Shown here piece after piece: positions 14,458 to 26,997 of a DNA stretch of 64,000 nucleotides. The translations under genes were made by a program, and so were the position numbers. The notes under the pieces are model-generated. The model ran no database searches. It was given only the letters and a program-made list of their open reading frames with translations, and was not told the origin of the DNA. Each line of letters opens with the position of its first letter. Positions within the stretch are counted from its first letter, which is position 1. Origin of the DNA: Anthopleura xanthogrammica. Taxonomy: Eukaryota; Cnidaria; Anthozoa; Actiniaria; Actiniidae. The stretch is from assembly GCA_964019055.1 (NCBI GenBank), contig OZ025206.1, positions 19,565,578 through 19,629,577 of the forward strand, read 5' to 3'.

Positions 14458-14638
14458 ATGACATAACGACCACAATCTCCGCATTTGCACACACACGCTT
14501 GACGCATCTAGCGTAATCAAGTCGAACTTGATAACAGGTACTTGACAACGTACCTGCATTAAGCCCACGCGACTTAACGCCTTGTGTGTGAAGGATTTGA
14601 AATCACGTAGCGTAACGCCTCATCGAATACCTGGAATA
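14458..14638 (+). repeat. Diverged direct repeat, copy B
   Basis: Second copy of the 13768-13960 block, about 500 bp downstream in the same orientation. It abuts on its left a segment (about 14293-14440) beginning AAAGGCCCTTTTACACTAGC, which looks like the terminal repeat of a MITE. Confidence 0.6.
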
Positions 14639-14712
14639 TATTTTTTGTATGGTGGTGAATGGTGTTGTTATAATGCTTCAACTACCACGAACTTTTGCCT
14701 AGATTCCATTGT

Positions 14713-14814
14713 TAGTCAATGATCACTTATTGTCTTAATCGCAATACAGAAGACTCACACCTCTAGTCAATGATCACCTATTGTCTTAATCGCAATACAA
14801 AAGACTCACACCCT
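14713..14814 (+). repeat. 51-bp unit duplicated in tandem
   Basis: TAGTCAATGATCAC begins at 14713 and again at 14764. The two units are nearly identical through CTTAATCGCAATACA and AAGACTCACACC, which suggests a recent duplication. Confidence 0.8.
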
Positions 14815-15013
14815 CTGATACAAACAAAGACACCTGTGATTAGTGTCGTGGTGAGATTTTTCGTTTCTACCAGTCCATTTAATTGTATCCAATTCCAGGT
14901 TCAAATGGAGTATTTAAGTACAATTTAATGTTGGTCGTTTTTTGGACAAGTTTCAGAGTTACCCTGTATAATCTTCAATTTTTTCATGTTTCTATTCCTG
15001 GACTCACCATCAC

Positions 15014-15262
15014 TATGTGAGTAGAGTTTGAGAGTAAATAGTTTGAGTAGAGTTTGTTGGACCTCTCACTGCATTCAAGGATTTTCTCTGGGTTCTCTGG
15101 TTTTTCTTCCTCCGCAAAACCTATTAACACGCTAAATTCCAATTGGACTGTTAGATAGCCGTGCTCTCATTCTCTCATACCCAGACCCTATTGACGAAAC
15201 ATCAAATTTTTCATTAGAAAGCTGAGAAGGGTCTGGGTACGAGAATGGTCGTGCCCTGATAT
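15014..15262 (+). repeat. SINE body interrupted by a small MITE
   Basis: GTGAGTAGAGTTTG, TTCAAGGATTTTCTCTGG, TTCTCTGGTTTTTC and the tail CTAAATTCCAATTGGA recur at 20507-20636 and, in part, at 55246-55356. The tRNA-like head is missing here. The tail is split by the inverted-repeat element at 15167-15248. Confidence 0.6.
15167..15248. mobile_element. About 80-bp MITE nested in a SINE tail
   Basis: The arms CTCATACCCAGACCCT and AGGGTCTGGGTACGAG are inverted repeats. The flanks GCCGTGCT and TCGTGCCC look like a duplicated piece of the SINE tail, whose uninterrupted form elsewhere reads GCCGTGCCCTGA. Confidence 0.6.
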
Positions 15263-15823
15263 TGATAAAGTTTTTGACACTGTCAATGACACTTTTTCAA
15301 ACCGTAGAAAAACATATCTTCACTACATGAAAGTCTTAAAATTTTAAAGCTATCTAGGGAGAATATCAAATCCCCACCCTAAAATACTTAGTATGAAAAA
15401 AGAAACATCGTCCTACTATTTGCTGGAGGATTTCTTGTGCCCTCACCTCCCTATGCATTTTGTAGTAAATTCTCTCTTCCCTTTTTGATCCCAAGATTAT
15501 TAGAATACCGATACAGTAAAAAAAAAACTTCACGAAGAACCAGTGGATTAAGAACCAACAGGCTAAGATTTAGCCAATTAAGCACCAATTACACAAGCTT
15601 GTTACGTTATAAAAATAATAATATAAGCTTCCGCTCCCCCTCCCCCCTCCCCCACTTTAGTGAGCGAGCTTGTTGACTTGTTAGCTACTTGCTCCTGTTG
15701 GGGGCAGACTCAGACCCAATGGTGAGACATTCACTTCACTTGGACTCGAACCTTGTTACATGGTTCGCACAAGCCTTGAAAACGGTCCTTGAAAATGCAC
15801 TGAATCCTTGAATACTTTTTGAA

Positions 15824-16043
15824 TGGCCCCCTTCACAGTTCCCTGCGCCATCTTGAAAGGTAGCCGTGCCTTTGATTTGCATCGAAGCGAGAAGAACGGT
15901 GAGCTTGCAATAATAGAGACATGTGAATAATTGTCCATGGTGTTAAGAAAGGTCTCTATCATTGCAAACTCACATTTTGTTTCGCTTCGATATAAAGGCA
16001 CGGCTACCTTTCAAGATGGCGCTTGGAACTGTGAAGGGGACTA
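15824..16043. mobile_element. Foldback element, about 220 bp, arms about 90 bp
   Basis: The left arm CCCCTTCACAGTTCCCTG then CGCCATCTTGAAAGGTAGCC is matched in reverse complement by the right arm ending GGAACTGTGAAGGGGA. Complementarity continues inward through CATCGAAGCGA and GCTTGCAATAATAGAGAC. It has no coding capacity and behaves like a non-autonomous DNA transposon. The surrounding DNA contains repeated TCCTTGAA words, so it may sit inside an older repeat. Confidence 0.75.
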
Positions 16044-16192
16044 TTCTGAAAAATTAGTTTTTGTCTTTGAAAAGTCACCTGGAATTTTTACAGATAATCC
16101 TTGAATATTCCAATCAGTTGTCCTTGAATTTTGTGGGTTCTGTTTAAAACAGGATAGATGTTGGTCTTCAGTCAATTTTTTGTTACAAAAAA

Positions 16193-16652
16193 TCACAGGC
16201 AGCCCAAGCTCTTGTTCTGCAGTGTTGTCATTGATAAATATTTACGGTAGTACAAAGCTGCAGAGTCAGACGGTGAATTTATCATGAAAGAAAATATCTT
16301 CTAGCATTCACGTTTTAGAAAGAATGATACTTTGAGCGTACTGGAGAGAACTGAGCATTGGCATGTGTACGTTGATTCTGTTGTAAAATTATGGCCGTAG
16401 CGTAATTTTCCTTGGATTTATTGAGCTCCGAGTAGAGGTTGGTGTCGCCATGACTGTGCAGCCTTGGGATTATCTTTAGTAGGGGAAACCAAAATGACGA
16501 TGTCTTCGTAAAAACGCTCCAAAATGGCTTCAACATCGGCCAAACATTAAAACATTTAACATTTATAAAAGTACCAATTTTAGCGGATGCTACTACAATT
16601 ACAGTAAATATTCACCACAAAACTACAGAACAAGAGTTTGGGCTGCCTGTGG
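16193..16652. mobile_element. TIR element, about 460 bp
   Basis: The left end CACAGGCAGCCCAAGC then TCTTGTTCTG pairs with the right end ACAGAACAAGAGTTTG then GGCTGCCTGTG. A second inner pair (AAATATTTACGGTAGTA against TACAGTAAATATT) extends the arms. AAAAAT flanks both sides. No transposase frame is visible. Confidence 0.65.
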
Positions 16653-17855
16653 AAAAATTCGTAAACTTATAAAATTTCTAGTTCCCAGTCGTTCCCAGTG
16701 GTGTTCTGGGTAATTTTCAAAATGGCGTATGGCCTCATTTGTATTCAGGAATAAATGGACTCCCTTCCCCAAGCTATCGTGAAAAACCACAAGGACTGCG
16801 ATTTAGTTTAGATTTGAAAAAAGTCCTTGGAAACAAGATGTCCTTGGTTCTGGAATTTTCTCCTGCCACTTCTTCAATAAGGTTGTTAAGATCCTTTGGG
16901 AATGCATTATCAAGCAAAGTGTATACTAGTCAGATAAAGAGCGCCCAGTCAAATAAAGACAACAATGGAAGTGTATGTCATGGTTTATGAAAACCGCTCT
17001 AATTAGCCGAACTAGGCAACAGGCGATTCCTGGAAAACCTGTCACTCGTTCATTTTGACTAAACTTAGGTCATTGTTTATTTCTATTGTTTTCTAAAATG
17101 TTTCCAATATCTTGAATTTTCTTCCTCACAAGAACCATTTCAGCCTTCAAAATGTTCTTTAACAAACATGTACTGAAAGCATCCTCTGTAAGCTAGGTTG
17201 ATTGGAAATACATAAAGTTTGGTACTACTGAAATAAATCAGTGCAAGAAAAATAGTGGTTCTTTTATCATCCATTATTTAAGACAACAGGATTAAAGGTT
17301 TGTACGTTTTGCTGTGGGTGCTCATTCTATAGTTAATATTCTGTCATTCATCAACTTCAACGTACTCAAACATTGCACAGTCTTTTAGAGAGAGATGTAA
17401 GCGAGGTTCTTTGAGTTTTTGCTTCTAGCCTCTAGTCCCCTTGCGGCAATCCCCTCAAATACAGCTGTAAAACTAAACTAAAAAAAGGAAGAAAAAACCG
17501 TCCATAGTAACTAAACATTCGGATCCGTTTTGGGCCTCTACCGTCTGAATAGTATCATGGATTCTAGATCTGAAAGTCTCAGTTTCAAAGAACTATGGAT
17601 TCTGGAAGTCTCAGCTATCAACTGAAAGAACATGCAGAAAGTACTGGATAGGATATTCATCCATCCTAACTATGTGGAATTATTAGAGCGTGGCCTGTTC
17701 AACCGCTGGCAAGAAACGTTCATTAACATGCCACAACATGGGAACTCGAACTCTTTCAATGAACGTATGGACTTCCCTAGGCGGGTTTACGAATCTTTCG
17801 TGGTTAATGCAAATTCGAATTCCTCACAAAATCCAACCTTTATCTAGCGAATTGC

Positions 17856-17920
17856 AAACGATCATAACTCTGATGAAGACTACAGACGTAGTCGAAAATC
17901 AGTTCAGTTCTTGGTAGTTT
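17856..17920 (+). ncRNA. Hammerhead ribozyme-like motif, type I layout
   Basis: The core CTGATGA (17870-17876) is followed by a 6-bp stem II GACTAC/GTAGTC (17878-17883 with 17888-17893, loop AGAC), then GAAA (17894-17897). A minimal stem III is A-A/T-T (17897-98 with 17903-04, loop TCAG), with the cleavage-type triplet TTC at 17903-17905. Stem I inner helix is AACT (17866-17869) with AGTT (17906-17909); an outer helix AAAC (17856-17859) with GTTT (17917-17920) encloses an internal loop, as in natural type I ribozymes. Departure: one extra A (17877) between the core and stem II, which may weaken or abolish activity. Short-stem-III hammerheads are known in Penelope-like retroelements of metazoans including cnidarians, so this may be a fragment of one; no reverse transcriptase frame was recognised nearby. 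Confidence 0.55.
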
Positions 17921-20506
17921 ACAGTATTTTACTGTTTTCCTAATTTTTAGGTCAGCTTCAAACTTTTTTGATTTATAAAGTCTCAGTTTCTCAACATTTT
18001 GCTAGCTTTCTATAACTGTTAGGAAAAAAATTGTTTGTACATATAGTCCTTTGAGATAAATTCTTCATCATCACATGGTGAATGATATATAAGAAGTAAT
18101 ATGCAATGTTACTCATGTGTTAATATAGTTATTATATAGTTGCGTAAAATTGTTTTATGAACTCCGATAACAGAGGTTTTGAGTACCTACGTTTATATGT
18201 GGAAAATTGTTTTTAACTCAGTTATGTAGTCATGAACTTACCAAACAGTTATCCTTCTTTTACGAGGCCGCTTTCCTGTCGACAACCAGAAATTTTATGC
18301 GTTTTCTCTTAACTAAAACTCACTACTTACAAAGGTTTTTCATCACAAAGCCGGCAACTATCTGAATTGAATCGAATCTTCAATCAAATTGTTTTTATTG
18401 GTTAGTGTTTCGATAAGTGTTTCATGTACAAAGGCGTTTTTCATTACAAGAACCAAGGGAGAGCATGCAACACAGATGTTAAAACCATGTCACAGCCAGT
18501 CTTCTAATTCATAATACAAACATATAGACCTAATCCACAAATAAGATTATTTCACCTCCAGCGAATAAACACAAAAGAATTCGCAATTTTACGAATTCTC
18601 TAGGCGTATCTCTAAACACTTCAGTTTCTTGATGATAGTAATGATGTCTGGAAAAAATTTTTTCTCCAAGTCGGACAGCGAATTGTCTCAGTTCGTTCGC
18701 TTCAAGGAACTCTAAGATACGGTAGGTGGGTTGAAAATATATCAGATGGAAGCCGGCAATATTCAGGTTATTGCTCTTTCCATCTGTCAGTGACCGCTTG
18801 CAGTGAAGACAAGAAGACATAATCAATCTTCATTGTGATCGATCATTTCGCATTGTTTCATCGCACAGAAGAAATTAAAAGCACTCCTAGTGATTGTCTG
18901 TCCATTAATGCTTCAATACGATCATTCTATCGAAAACTGTTTTTTATTTTACGTTGAATAGAATCACTTTTAACACTTATTGCGAATTAGACGTTGTGCA
19001 TTGATTCACTCAAAAAAGTTGTATTTTTGCTGTTTTAGAGCCGCTAGTGAAGCTTGAATCCGCTTTTATTTGCCAAGGGATTCTAACAATGCTAAAGTCA
19101 TAGTCAGTAACTTTGGTTTTAGAAATCTTATCATGATTGAAAGGTTTCCAACTGATTGATTTAGGCTAATTGATAGGGGACCCGAAAAAGTGTTACTGAG
19201 AGCTGTATATGGGATCCCTCAAGTATCTGAGAAAATCATATCACATTATTATCCAAACTGGTCCCGTAATGGAGCTAATTGTATTACAAAGATCAACCAA
19301 TTTCAAGTAGTTTCAAGAAAACGTCAAGTCATCATAAAGTGGAAGTGCTTACCTCAAGTTGAAAGGAGAAGTGGGCGATTCTCGAGATTCTCTAGAAATA
19401 GTAAGATCAATTGACCTCTTCGAGATAACAGATTACCATAAGAAAAGCGATACTTATTTACACTAACACTACTGACCGCATGTTAGTTTGATTCATTAAG
19501 TTAGAACACTGTATTGTGCATATAAATGATCTCTTGGACAAAAACAGTTGTGACACAGATCATTACTAACTTGACCCTAGTTTAAAGCCAAGTCAAGCAT
19601 TGAAGAGCTTGAAGGTTTATTTTTCATTGTATCTGATCAATTGATGGCTTTGTACGTGGAATACGTACACGAGTATTAGGATGTTACTGGATAATCTAAT
19701 CACAAAGCAAACACAGTAAGACCCTAAGCTAAAATCCTAAGGCGACTATGCTCAAAGCCACGCTAATTGAGAGGGGATCACTGACAATAAACAATATCTG
19801 TTTCAAACATGTAAAGCTTTTTTCCTTTTGATTGTCTTTTCTAACAAAAGATCTTTGAAGTGATAATCTTACTAGCACTGTGAAGTGAAAGAATTTGTTA
19901 GACTGACTAGAAGCCACTGAACTGTTGTACAAACTAGCTTAATTCTGAATACTGACTAACTTGATTAGAATAATCTTTAATTTTATCGATATGCCCTGAA
20001 ACAACCTCTGTCAGAGTTAGGCCATGGCTTACTCAAAGATCGAAAATTGAAATTTGGAGAGTTGGGTTTTCCAGATGGGGAAACAGATGGGGATACTTTT
20101 TTTTAATGTGAAACCGGAAGAAATTTATAAAAGTTTTCGGGAACGAAAAGACTCGATCGCACATTTGGTTCTATAGTTTTAGAGTTGGTCGAACAAATGA
20201 ACTCTGTGGAAACAGAGGACTTACTGATGGTGGTCCCCCAAATGTTGGCAACAACTTAATCCAAGCTAGCGACAAAAGTGAGAAAAAAGTTGTCGAAATT
20301 CAGTTTTGATTTTGCGTCTACGGTATGCATGCCAAAGTTGCGGATACACGGTGCACTATTGCGTGCAACACACTTTTTGCCCCCCCCCCCCCCCCCAGAT
20401 CCTTGGTCCTCGCTACGCCCCTGGTGCAACATTACACTGATTCATAAAAAATCGAACTACTTTTACTTTGTTGATGTCATTTGAATTATCCTTGTAAATT
20501 ATGGGA

Positions 20507-20636
20507 AGCTGGGCTTGGTGTCGTATGTGAGTAGAGTTGTTTGTTGGTTCTCTCCTGTGCTTCGAGGGTTTTTCCGGTTTCTCCGGTTTTTCCACCCTCC
20601 TCAAAAATCAACTTCTAAATTCCAATTGGAAAGCAG
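20507..20636 (+). repeat. SINE fragment
   Basis: GTGAGTAGAGTTGTTTGTTG, GGTTCTCTCCTGTGCTTCG, GGTTTCTCCGGTTTTTCC and CTAAATTCCAATTGGAAAG match the body and tail of the SINE at 15.0 kb and 55.2 kb. The tRNA-like head is not evident. Confidence 0.6.
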
Positions 20637-21799
20637 TGGAGTAAGAGCCACTCGGTGGATTCCACTGTTAATTCTCATTAAGCAGAAAAATCGCGGAGAG
20701 GGGATCAATGACTTTTTCACTAGCTTTTGTTTTGAGATCTTCTGCTTTGCATGGAATAGGTATTGTTGTATGTACATGCTTAATATTATGAATAAGGAAC
20801 CCATTCTATATTCCAATCTCAAATTTCATTCCCAGTACATGGTCTGAAGGGGGGTCGTTCATCACGGTTAACAGTTAAATTTTCCTGTGTTACTTATCAA
20901 TTAAACTTATCAATAGAAGTTTCAATTAAAATTCAGAGTTAGATCATGCTTTTACAGTTAACAGATAGTACAATGTTAACCCCTGGCAGACACTGCCAGT
21001 AGGGCATCAAGTCCCTAAAAAATTGTATTAGTAAATATACTAGTTTTCATCAGTTATAATTACTCCTTTAGGACCGCAAAAGTAGTCCTTATTTAAACCT
21101 AAAACTTTTGTTAAAAGTGGAAAAATAAATGAAAAATATTAAAGAAATGTCACTTCCGAATTCCTCGCTATCGCATGCTTTTTTCTTTTTCGAAAAAAGG
21201 AAAGGAAAAATTATATTGATCGCAAGTCTACCCGATACACAATGACAAATACTCGTTGGACAAACTAACCTTCTGCTTCCTTGTGCCTGAATGATAACGA
21301 AAAGATGTGAACTGCAGTAAATAAGTGCTTGGATCCCTCGCAAGCTGCGTTAATTTGACCAAGAGAAAAAACAAAGCAATTTCTCACTTCTCAACTGAAA
21401 TTATCCATTGTTACGTTTGACATTTGCAATAGTGCGCGCGCTGTTGGAATCGATGGTACTTACCACAGGCTACCCAATTCGTCAAATCCGCATTCTCTTT
21501 ATACTAGTATCGTTTTCTAACCTTACTTTAGCCTGATCTACCTGGAGTTTGAAAACTGAAACGTCGCTATACAGTAAATTTTGCAGTAAGACTTGTTTGT
21601 TTTAGTATAAGGGAAGCAAATAATCATTGATCTGAAAATCGAACGCTGCTTTTCGAAGGCTTCTTTGAGTCACTGGCTAATGCTCGTAAAGCAACGATTT
21701 ATCGTAGTTGTACGTACAGTATGTTTTATTCCAAGTCAGTGTCTGTTTCGCGAGAGGGGTATTTTCGACCTAATTTACACCGAAAAAGTGTCCGCTGTC

Positions 21800-22788
21800 C
21801 ACTTTAGAGAGGTGTCCGCCTTGGAGGGAGTCATTACAGAGAATGTACTATGGCAATTCGGCCGGCACCAGGCCATTGCCAGAAATATTGGACATTGTCA
21901 GCGGTGTTACGCATGAATGAAAATGAAGTGGTTTTCTAGAGGAAAAATATAACTACATGGTTTCCAAGCACATATTTATATTTAACTATGATGTTAGTAA
22001 AACAATTCTTACCAAAAAATAGTTACTTGACAATCAAAAGAACAACTATTATTTTTCTGTTGATAAGCTTCACCACAGGAAGCCCATGAAGGACAAGAAA
22101 CAAGTTTCAAACGTAAATCGTTACTTTAAGCTTCCTTATTGTATCTCAGCAGTCAATAGGAGCTCGTAAAAATAAAATGGCGATATTTAGGGGGTTTTGA
22201 AGCTGTTTGGAGCAGTTCTCTGTGGTTTCTTGTCATTTTAACTGAAAACTACGAGCTAACAACGCGTCGAATCGCTTAAAATTTAACCTAACTTCAAGCT
22301 TCTTGGGAACCTACATTCTGAAGGCATGCTGTCTATTTTGAGCGGTTTTGGATTTATTAAACACTCGTTTGGTGATATCGAGGTGGAGCTCTTTTACTTT
22401 TAAATTTTTTCGAGCTCAAATAAGACGATTTTGGGGTCAAGTGTGGCCAGATTTATAGACGATGTATGGAATCTAGAGCTTTCGAAGCCTTTCGAAGGCA
22501 AGTAGTCCGGGAACCAATATGTCGCATGATTCAATGATCATTTTACGCTTATTTAGTAGCTTGTAGGGTGGGTTGTTTGTCGCGATGTGGAGCTCAGAGT
22601 AAATAAAACCCTATTCGCCGTAAATAGAGGAAGCTCTATATTCCCCATACATTTCCTATAAGACTCGGCGGCTATTTTGTAAGCTGAAACGCATCATTGC
22701 GCATGTATGAGCAGGCTCATGTCCCATATTTCTGGCAATGCAAAGGTGTCCGCCTTACAGGGGTGTCCACATTCACTGTATACATCGG
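21800..22788. mobile_element. Possible non-autonomous pogo/Tc1-like element
   Basis: Near the left, GGTGTCCGCCTT (about 21811) and ATTGCCAGAAATATTGGACAT (about 21882-21898) are matched in reverse order and complement on the right by ATGTCCCATATTTCTGGCAAT (about 22720-22740), AGGTGTCCGCCTTA and GTCCACATTCACTGTATA. TACAGTGAATGTGGACACC is the style of terminal repeat found in pogo/Tigger families. The interior has no transposase frame. The left end is uncertain and may lie nearer 21715. Confidence 0.4.
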
Positions 22789-23219
22789 TTTACTCTCTAT
22801 CTTGCCACTTATTGGCCGAGAACATTCAGCAGTCAATCCCTGAAAGACTGTGAACTTGCTAGGTTTTTCTGCAGATGTATTTATCACGTCAAGTTCATTC
22901 AAGGTCATTCAAGGTCATGACAGAAATTTAAATATGTTTTGCTTCTGTTTCTCAGCTTCTTTATGTTCAAAATGTATATTTTTTCCCCTCTTTTTTTAAA
23001 GAAAGTTTGCAAAAGGTAAAGTGAAATACAGGAAAACGAAAAAAGCTTGGTCACGTTTGCCGTTTGCGGGAGAAAAAAAAACCGCGAATCTTAAGCTCTC
23101 TATTCTCTGTCTACTGCCCGGGAAAACTGAGTGGCACAGATAAGAACACATTTACACATTTACTATATATATTATATAACTTACATTTATTTATATATCT
23201 GTCCTCAAGGAAAGTAACT

Positions 23220-23358
23220 AGCATGGGACTTAGAGTCCCGTTCTCGCTTTTCCTATTGGGTAGTTTTATTTATCTACTTTTCCTTAAACTATTTTCATGC
23301 ATTATATTAACAGCTATTGCCCAATAAAGTTGTAAAAAAAAAAAAAAAAAAAAAAAAG
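23220..23358 (+). repeat. Retroposed 3' end with poly(A) tail
   Basis: GCTATTGCCCAATAAAGTTGT is followed directly by an uninterrupted A run of about 24 bases. A polyadenylation signal just before an encoded A tract indicates reverse transcription of a polyadenylated RNA, probably a LINE 3' end. The donor and the 5' limit are not identified. Confidence 0.55.
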
Positions 23359-25224
23359 TAAATAAAAACTAGATTATATCCTTGACCTTATGTAAGTTTT
23401 TTTTAACATAAACAAATTTTTTAAAAGCATAGTTGTGACGTATTTCCGGGTCCAACTGCTCAAAAACACTACTATAGTACAGCGAAAAACGTACTCAATC
23501 ATTTAACCTCCACCTGAAACAATTTGAACTTTAACTGGACAACAAATCCTGTCATAAAGAAAAAGATCTGCTTTTCGTTTTGGACCCGGAAGTCATTTTT
23601 CCATACAAGTGACGTTACACTTAAAAGCTCTACACAATGTAAGATCCGTATAATAATTACCTGGTAATGATCAAATAATAATTTGAAAACCACCGAAAAG
23701 AATAAGGGAAATAGAAAAGAAACATTTCGAAAAAGTTTGGCTACTTTTCCAGCTGCTTTCTCGTGAGCCTCTCGTGTGGATTTTAGCTTGCAAACGATTT
23801 TATGTGTACATGTAAGATAGCTTAGGGCGAAAAAAACAATTAGAAAAGCAAAAATGAATGAATAAATGAATAAAAAAATAATTAAAGAAAAGAAGGATTA
23901 TCGCACCCAGAGTGACAATGCCGTTGTGTCTGAAAGAGCATCAAATGTTTGTGCTCGTTCTTCAGTTAATAGACATGTGTAGGACGTATATCTCCCTTGC
24001 GGCAAAATACCACCTCGTGTCCATGAACGATCCCCTTTTACATGATAAACAATGCAATCAAGAAACAATAAAACAGCAAAACCATCAACGATTCCTTTGT
24101 TACAGCAAAGGCTTGATTGTCTTCTGGCAGTTTTTAATGGCAATTATGACACCTTGACTCTTTGTTTTAGAGAAGAAAAAACAAAACAAAAACAAAAGAG
24201 TACATGAATTGAGCTAAGGAAAAGTTAAAGGTATCGTTTATCATACCTTTTAGTATCGTACTTTACATATTATATATGGTTTTAGAATGGATTGAAGTGA
24301 TGCAGTTGATGAGTTTATTTTTTAGTTTTTAGGGACATAAGCAATTGGTTGCAAAAAAACCTTCTTTATTGGCATTCTTTTTCAACAAATGCTGTCGTAA
24401 AAAAGAAACCTTCCCTAGTTTGATCGAAACCTGAAACAACTTCTCGGATATAAAATAAATGCCCTGAAAACGTTCCTTATCCAGTATTTCAGGATACTTT
24501 CTATAGTACCTTTATCAACACGGAATCGTGCTTTAGTTCTAGCAATCGCCCGTGTAAAGTAAGGCGGAGTTACTAAACGTTGAATCCACCTTGTATCATG
24601 ATAAGCCTTGGAACATTTGGCGCGCTGCGGGTGGGTGCATGGGCGTGACCAAGTCACTTTTCGTAATAACCCATGTAAAATCCATCTTTTCCTGAAGACA
24701 ATTTTTTACTTGTAGCAGCAAAAAAAATCTGCATCTTAATTTTTTCATTCGCTTTTTTATGGAATCCTGAATTTTTTACTTCTTGTTTTTACACATTTAG
24801 TGTCGATATTTGAGTCACGCAATGCGTGAATTATGCTTTACTGACTTATGCATTGATTCAATCAAATGTAGCTCTTTAAGCTACCCCCTGTGGTGAGCGA
24901 ACCAAAGCCCTGTAAAAGCCATGTGAAGCTATACAAATGTATTGAGACTGTAGTCTGTTTTCTCAATAGACTTGAAGCCCGCATGCAGAGTTCCAGCTCT
25001 TACCCTTAGGCATTTTGCACTGCGATTATCAATTGCAGCAGCACCATAAAGCATTCTGGGTTTGCTTGGATCATAATGAGATATAAAATAAAATAAAATG
25101 AAATAGATAAATAAGCGATCATGCACTTGGTGTTCGGAGAAACTAGCTACAACGAGCATAAAATATCTACAAACGCGGTTTATTCAAAACAATTAAATAT
25201 GGCTTTCCATTAGAAGTTGTTAAG

Positions 25225-25330
25225 ATATATTATATAATAATAATAATAAGTTTATTATTTATATAGCGCTTTATATGCAATACTCTAGAGCGCTTAAACA
25301 TGTATAAGAAAACTGAAAATAAAATGTCCA
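25225..25330 (-). repeat. LINE-like 3' end with trinucleotide tail
   Basis: TATATAGCGCTTTATATGC, preceded on the plus strand by (TAA)n, has the look of a non-LTR retrotransposon 3' end on the minus strand with a simple-repeat tail. Assignment is by general resemblance only. Confidence 0.4.
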
Positions 25331-25910
25331 AAAAAGTAGGATTAAATAATATAAAAACATTTCTAAGCAAAACTATGAAAAATATCAAAAAAAATTATGT
25401 ATACATAATATCTACATTACTAAAATAAAGTCTTTAGGATATTAGTGTTTTTTTACTAAGTTTTTTCAGTTATTTGCATAAAAGGCCAAAGTTTTGTTGA
25501 CTTGGATTGACCAAGGTCGCTCATTCACGCAAGAATCCACTGACAAAAATATTACAAACACACCACAATAACCATCATGATACTGCAGTGATTCCTATCT
25601 GATTGAGACTAAGGAAATCTTAATTGACTATTAGTAGGAAATCACTGGGTGACAAGAGTATGACTGATAACACTAATATTAAGTTCACAACACGACTCCA
25701 ATATCAGTATACAGTCAAAACTCTGTAGATGGGCACTTCTGAATCGGACACTGCTCCATCACGGACACTATAGCTACCTTTGTTTTGGCTGACTTTGACT
25801 GGTTTTATTTGCTAACCTGTGAAACAGTTAGTAGACTAATAGAGGTTAGTGTTGTTTTCCCTAACTAAAGCGCTTCAAAACAATTGTACGAAATTAAAGT
25901 ATCATTGCCC

Positions 25911-25977
25911 AGGTGATTATAGAAAATCGCGTGCGCTGATTGGTCGAGAACTTCGAAATATTTCTCTATAATCACCT
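25911..25977. mobile_element. 67-bp MITE-like inverted repeat
   Basis: AGGTGATTATAGA and TCTATAATCACCT are perfect inverted termini around a short interior that contains a GATTGGTCGAG (CCAAT-type) word. Confidence 0.6.
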
Positions 25978-26997
25978 ACATGTGAATCAGGATTGCGCGC
26001 GCTTCGTTTGTTGATACGAGCCTCTTTCAAAATACAAAAAATGTCTACGTTTTAGAAATAAATCGATGTTTTCGAATAATGTCCTATGTAATGATAATAA
26101 GACAATTAGTATCGATAACCACCACGATTTCGGTGAACAATTATTTAAATTTACTGTGGAAAAACTTCAAACTGCTTCTCATATAGTTCTCTGACTTTTA
26201 ATAGTATAACTGACACCACAGTACACTCGGTCAGGTCAACATACCTTCAATTTACATTTTCCCGAGTTTTGCTAATATGAAAAAGAACAATGAAGCTTTT
26301 CGACACTTGTTTAATGATCGGCTCAAATCAACTCAACTCAAAAATCCAATGTTGACTGATTTATTGTAAACTCGAATTAGCACTGATTGTGGTTTGACAT
26401 CACTCCCTACAGCCTCTGTCAACGTTTCTTTTCGTGAATATTCATAAATATAAGGCCTCTTGTTCAGTTAGTAGATGCGTCTTCACTTCGTAAACATTGC
26501 CCCAAGGTATAAGCTGTGATGATAATTATCGAATCCACGTGGTCGGATGAACTGATTGAATTCCACCACAAGAACCAATTAAATGTTTTGAGGTTTTTAC
26601 ACATGTTTACGATTACAACCACGGATTACTAGATTAATTGTGTATTGCTTTTCGATTAGAGTTTGTTTAGGGCTAACCTTCCAAAGGTCGCGTGAAGAAA
26701 GTGGTTCGCGCTATTGTTACGCGTATCATGTCTTCGTCAAATTATTATATGAGCAGTCTGATCCAAAAGAAAGAAAGTCTTCTAAGCCACCAAGCCACTT
26801 GAAATCAAAATCAAATAACAATAGGGTCAATTACCGGAAACATGTAATTGATTTTACGTCTAGTTTCTAAATAAGCTCTTGAATCTCGACAAGATACACA
26901 GAATCCAGCCAACAAAACCGCAAAAAGAGCATCTCATGAAATAACCCTTGAGTATAAGTTGTACATCAACACAATAAGATTTGTTCATTTATATGTT

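Noticed and set aside
14450..14500. A second CTGATGA as a possible hammerhead
   Set aside because: No stem II and no GAAA box follow at the needed spacing.
18530..18826. 98-codon open frame on the minus strand
   Set aside because: The composition is not absurd, but there is no domain, conserved motif or exon neighbour to support it.
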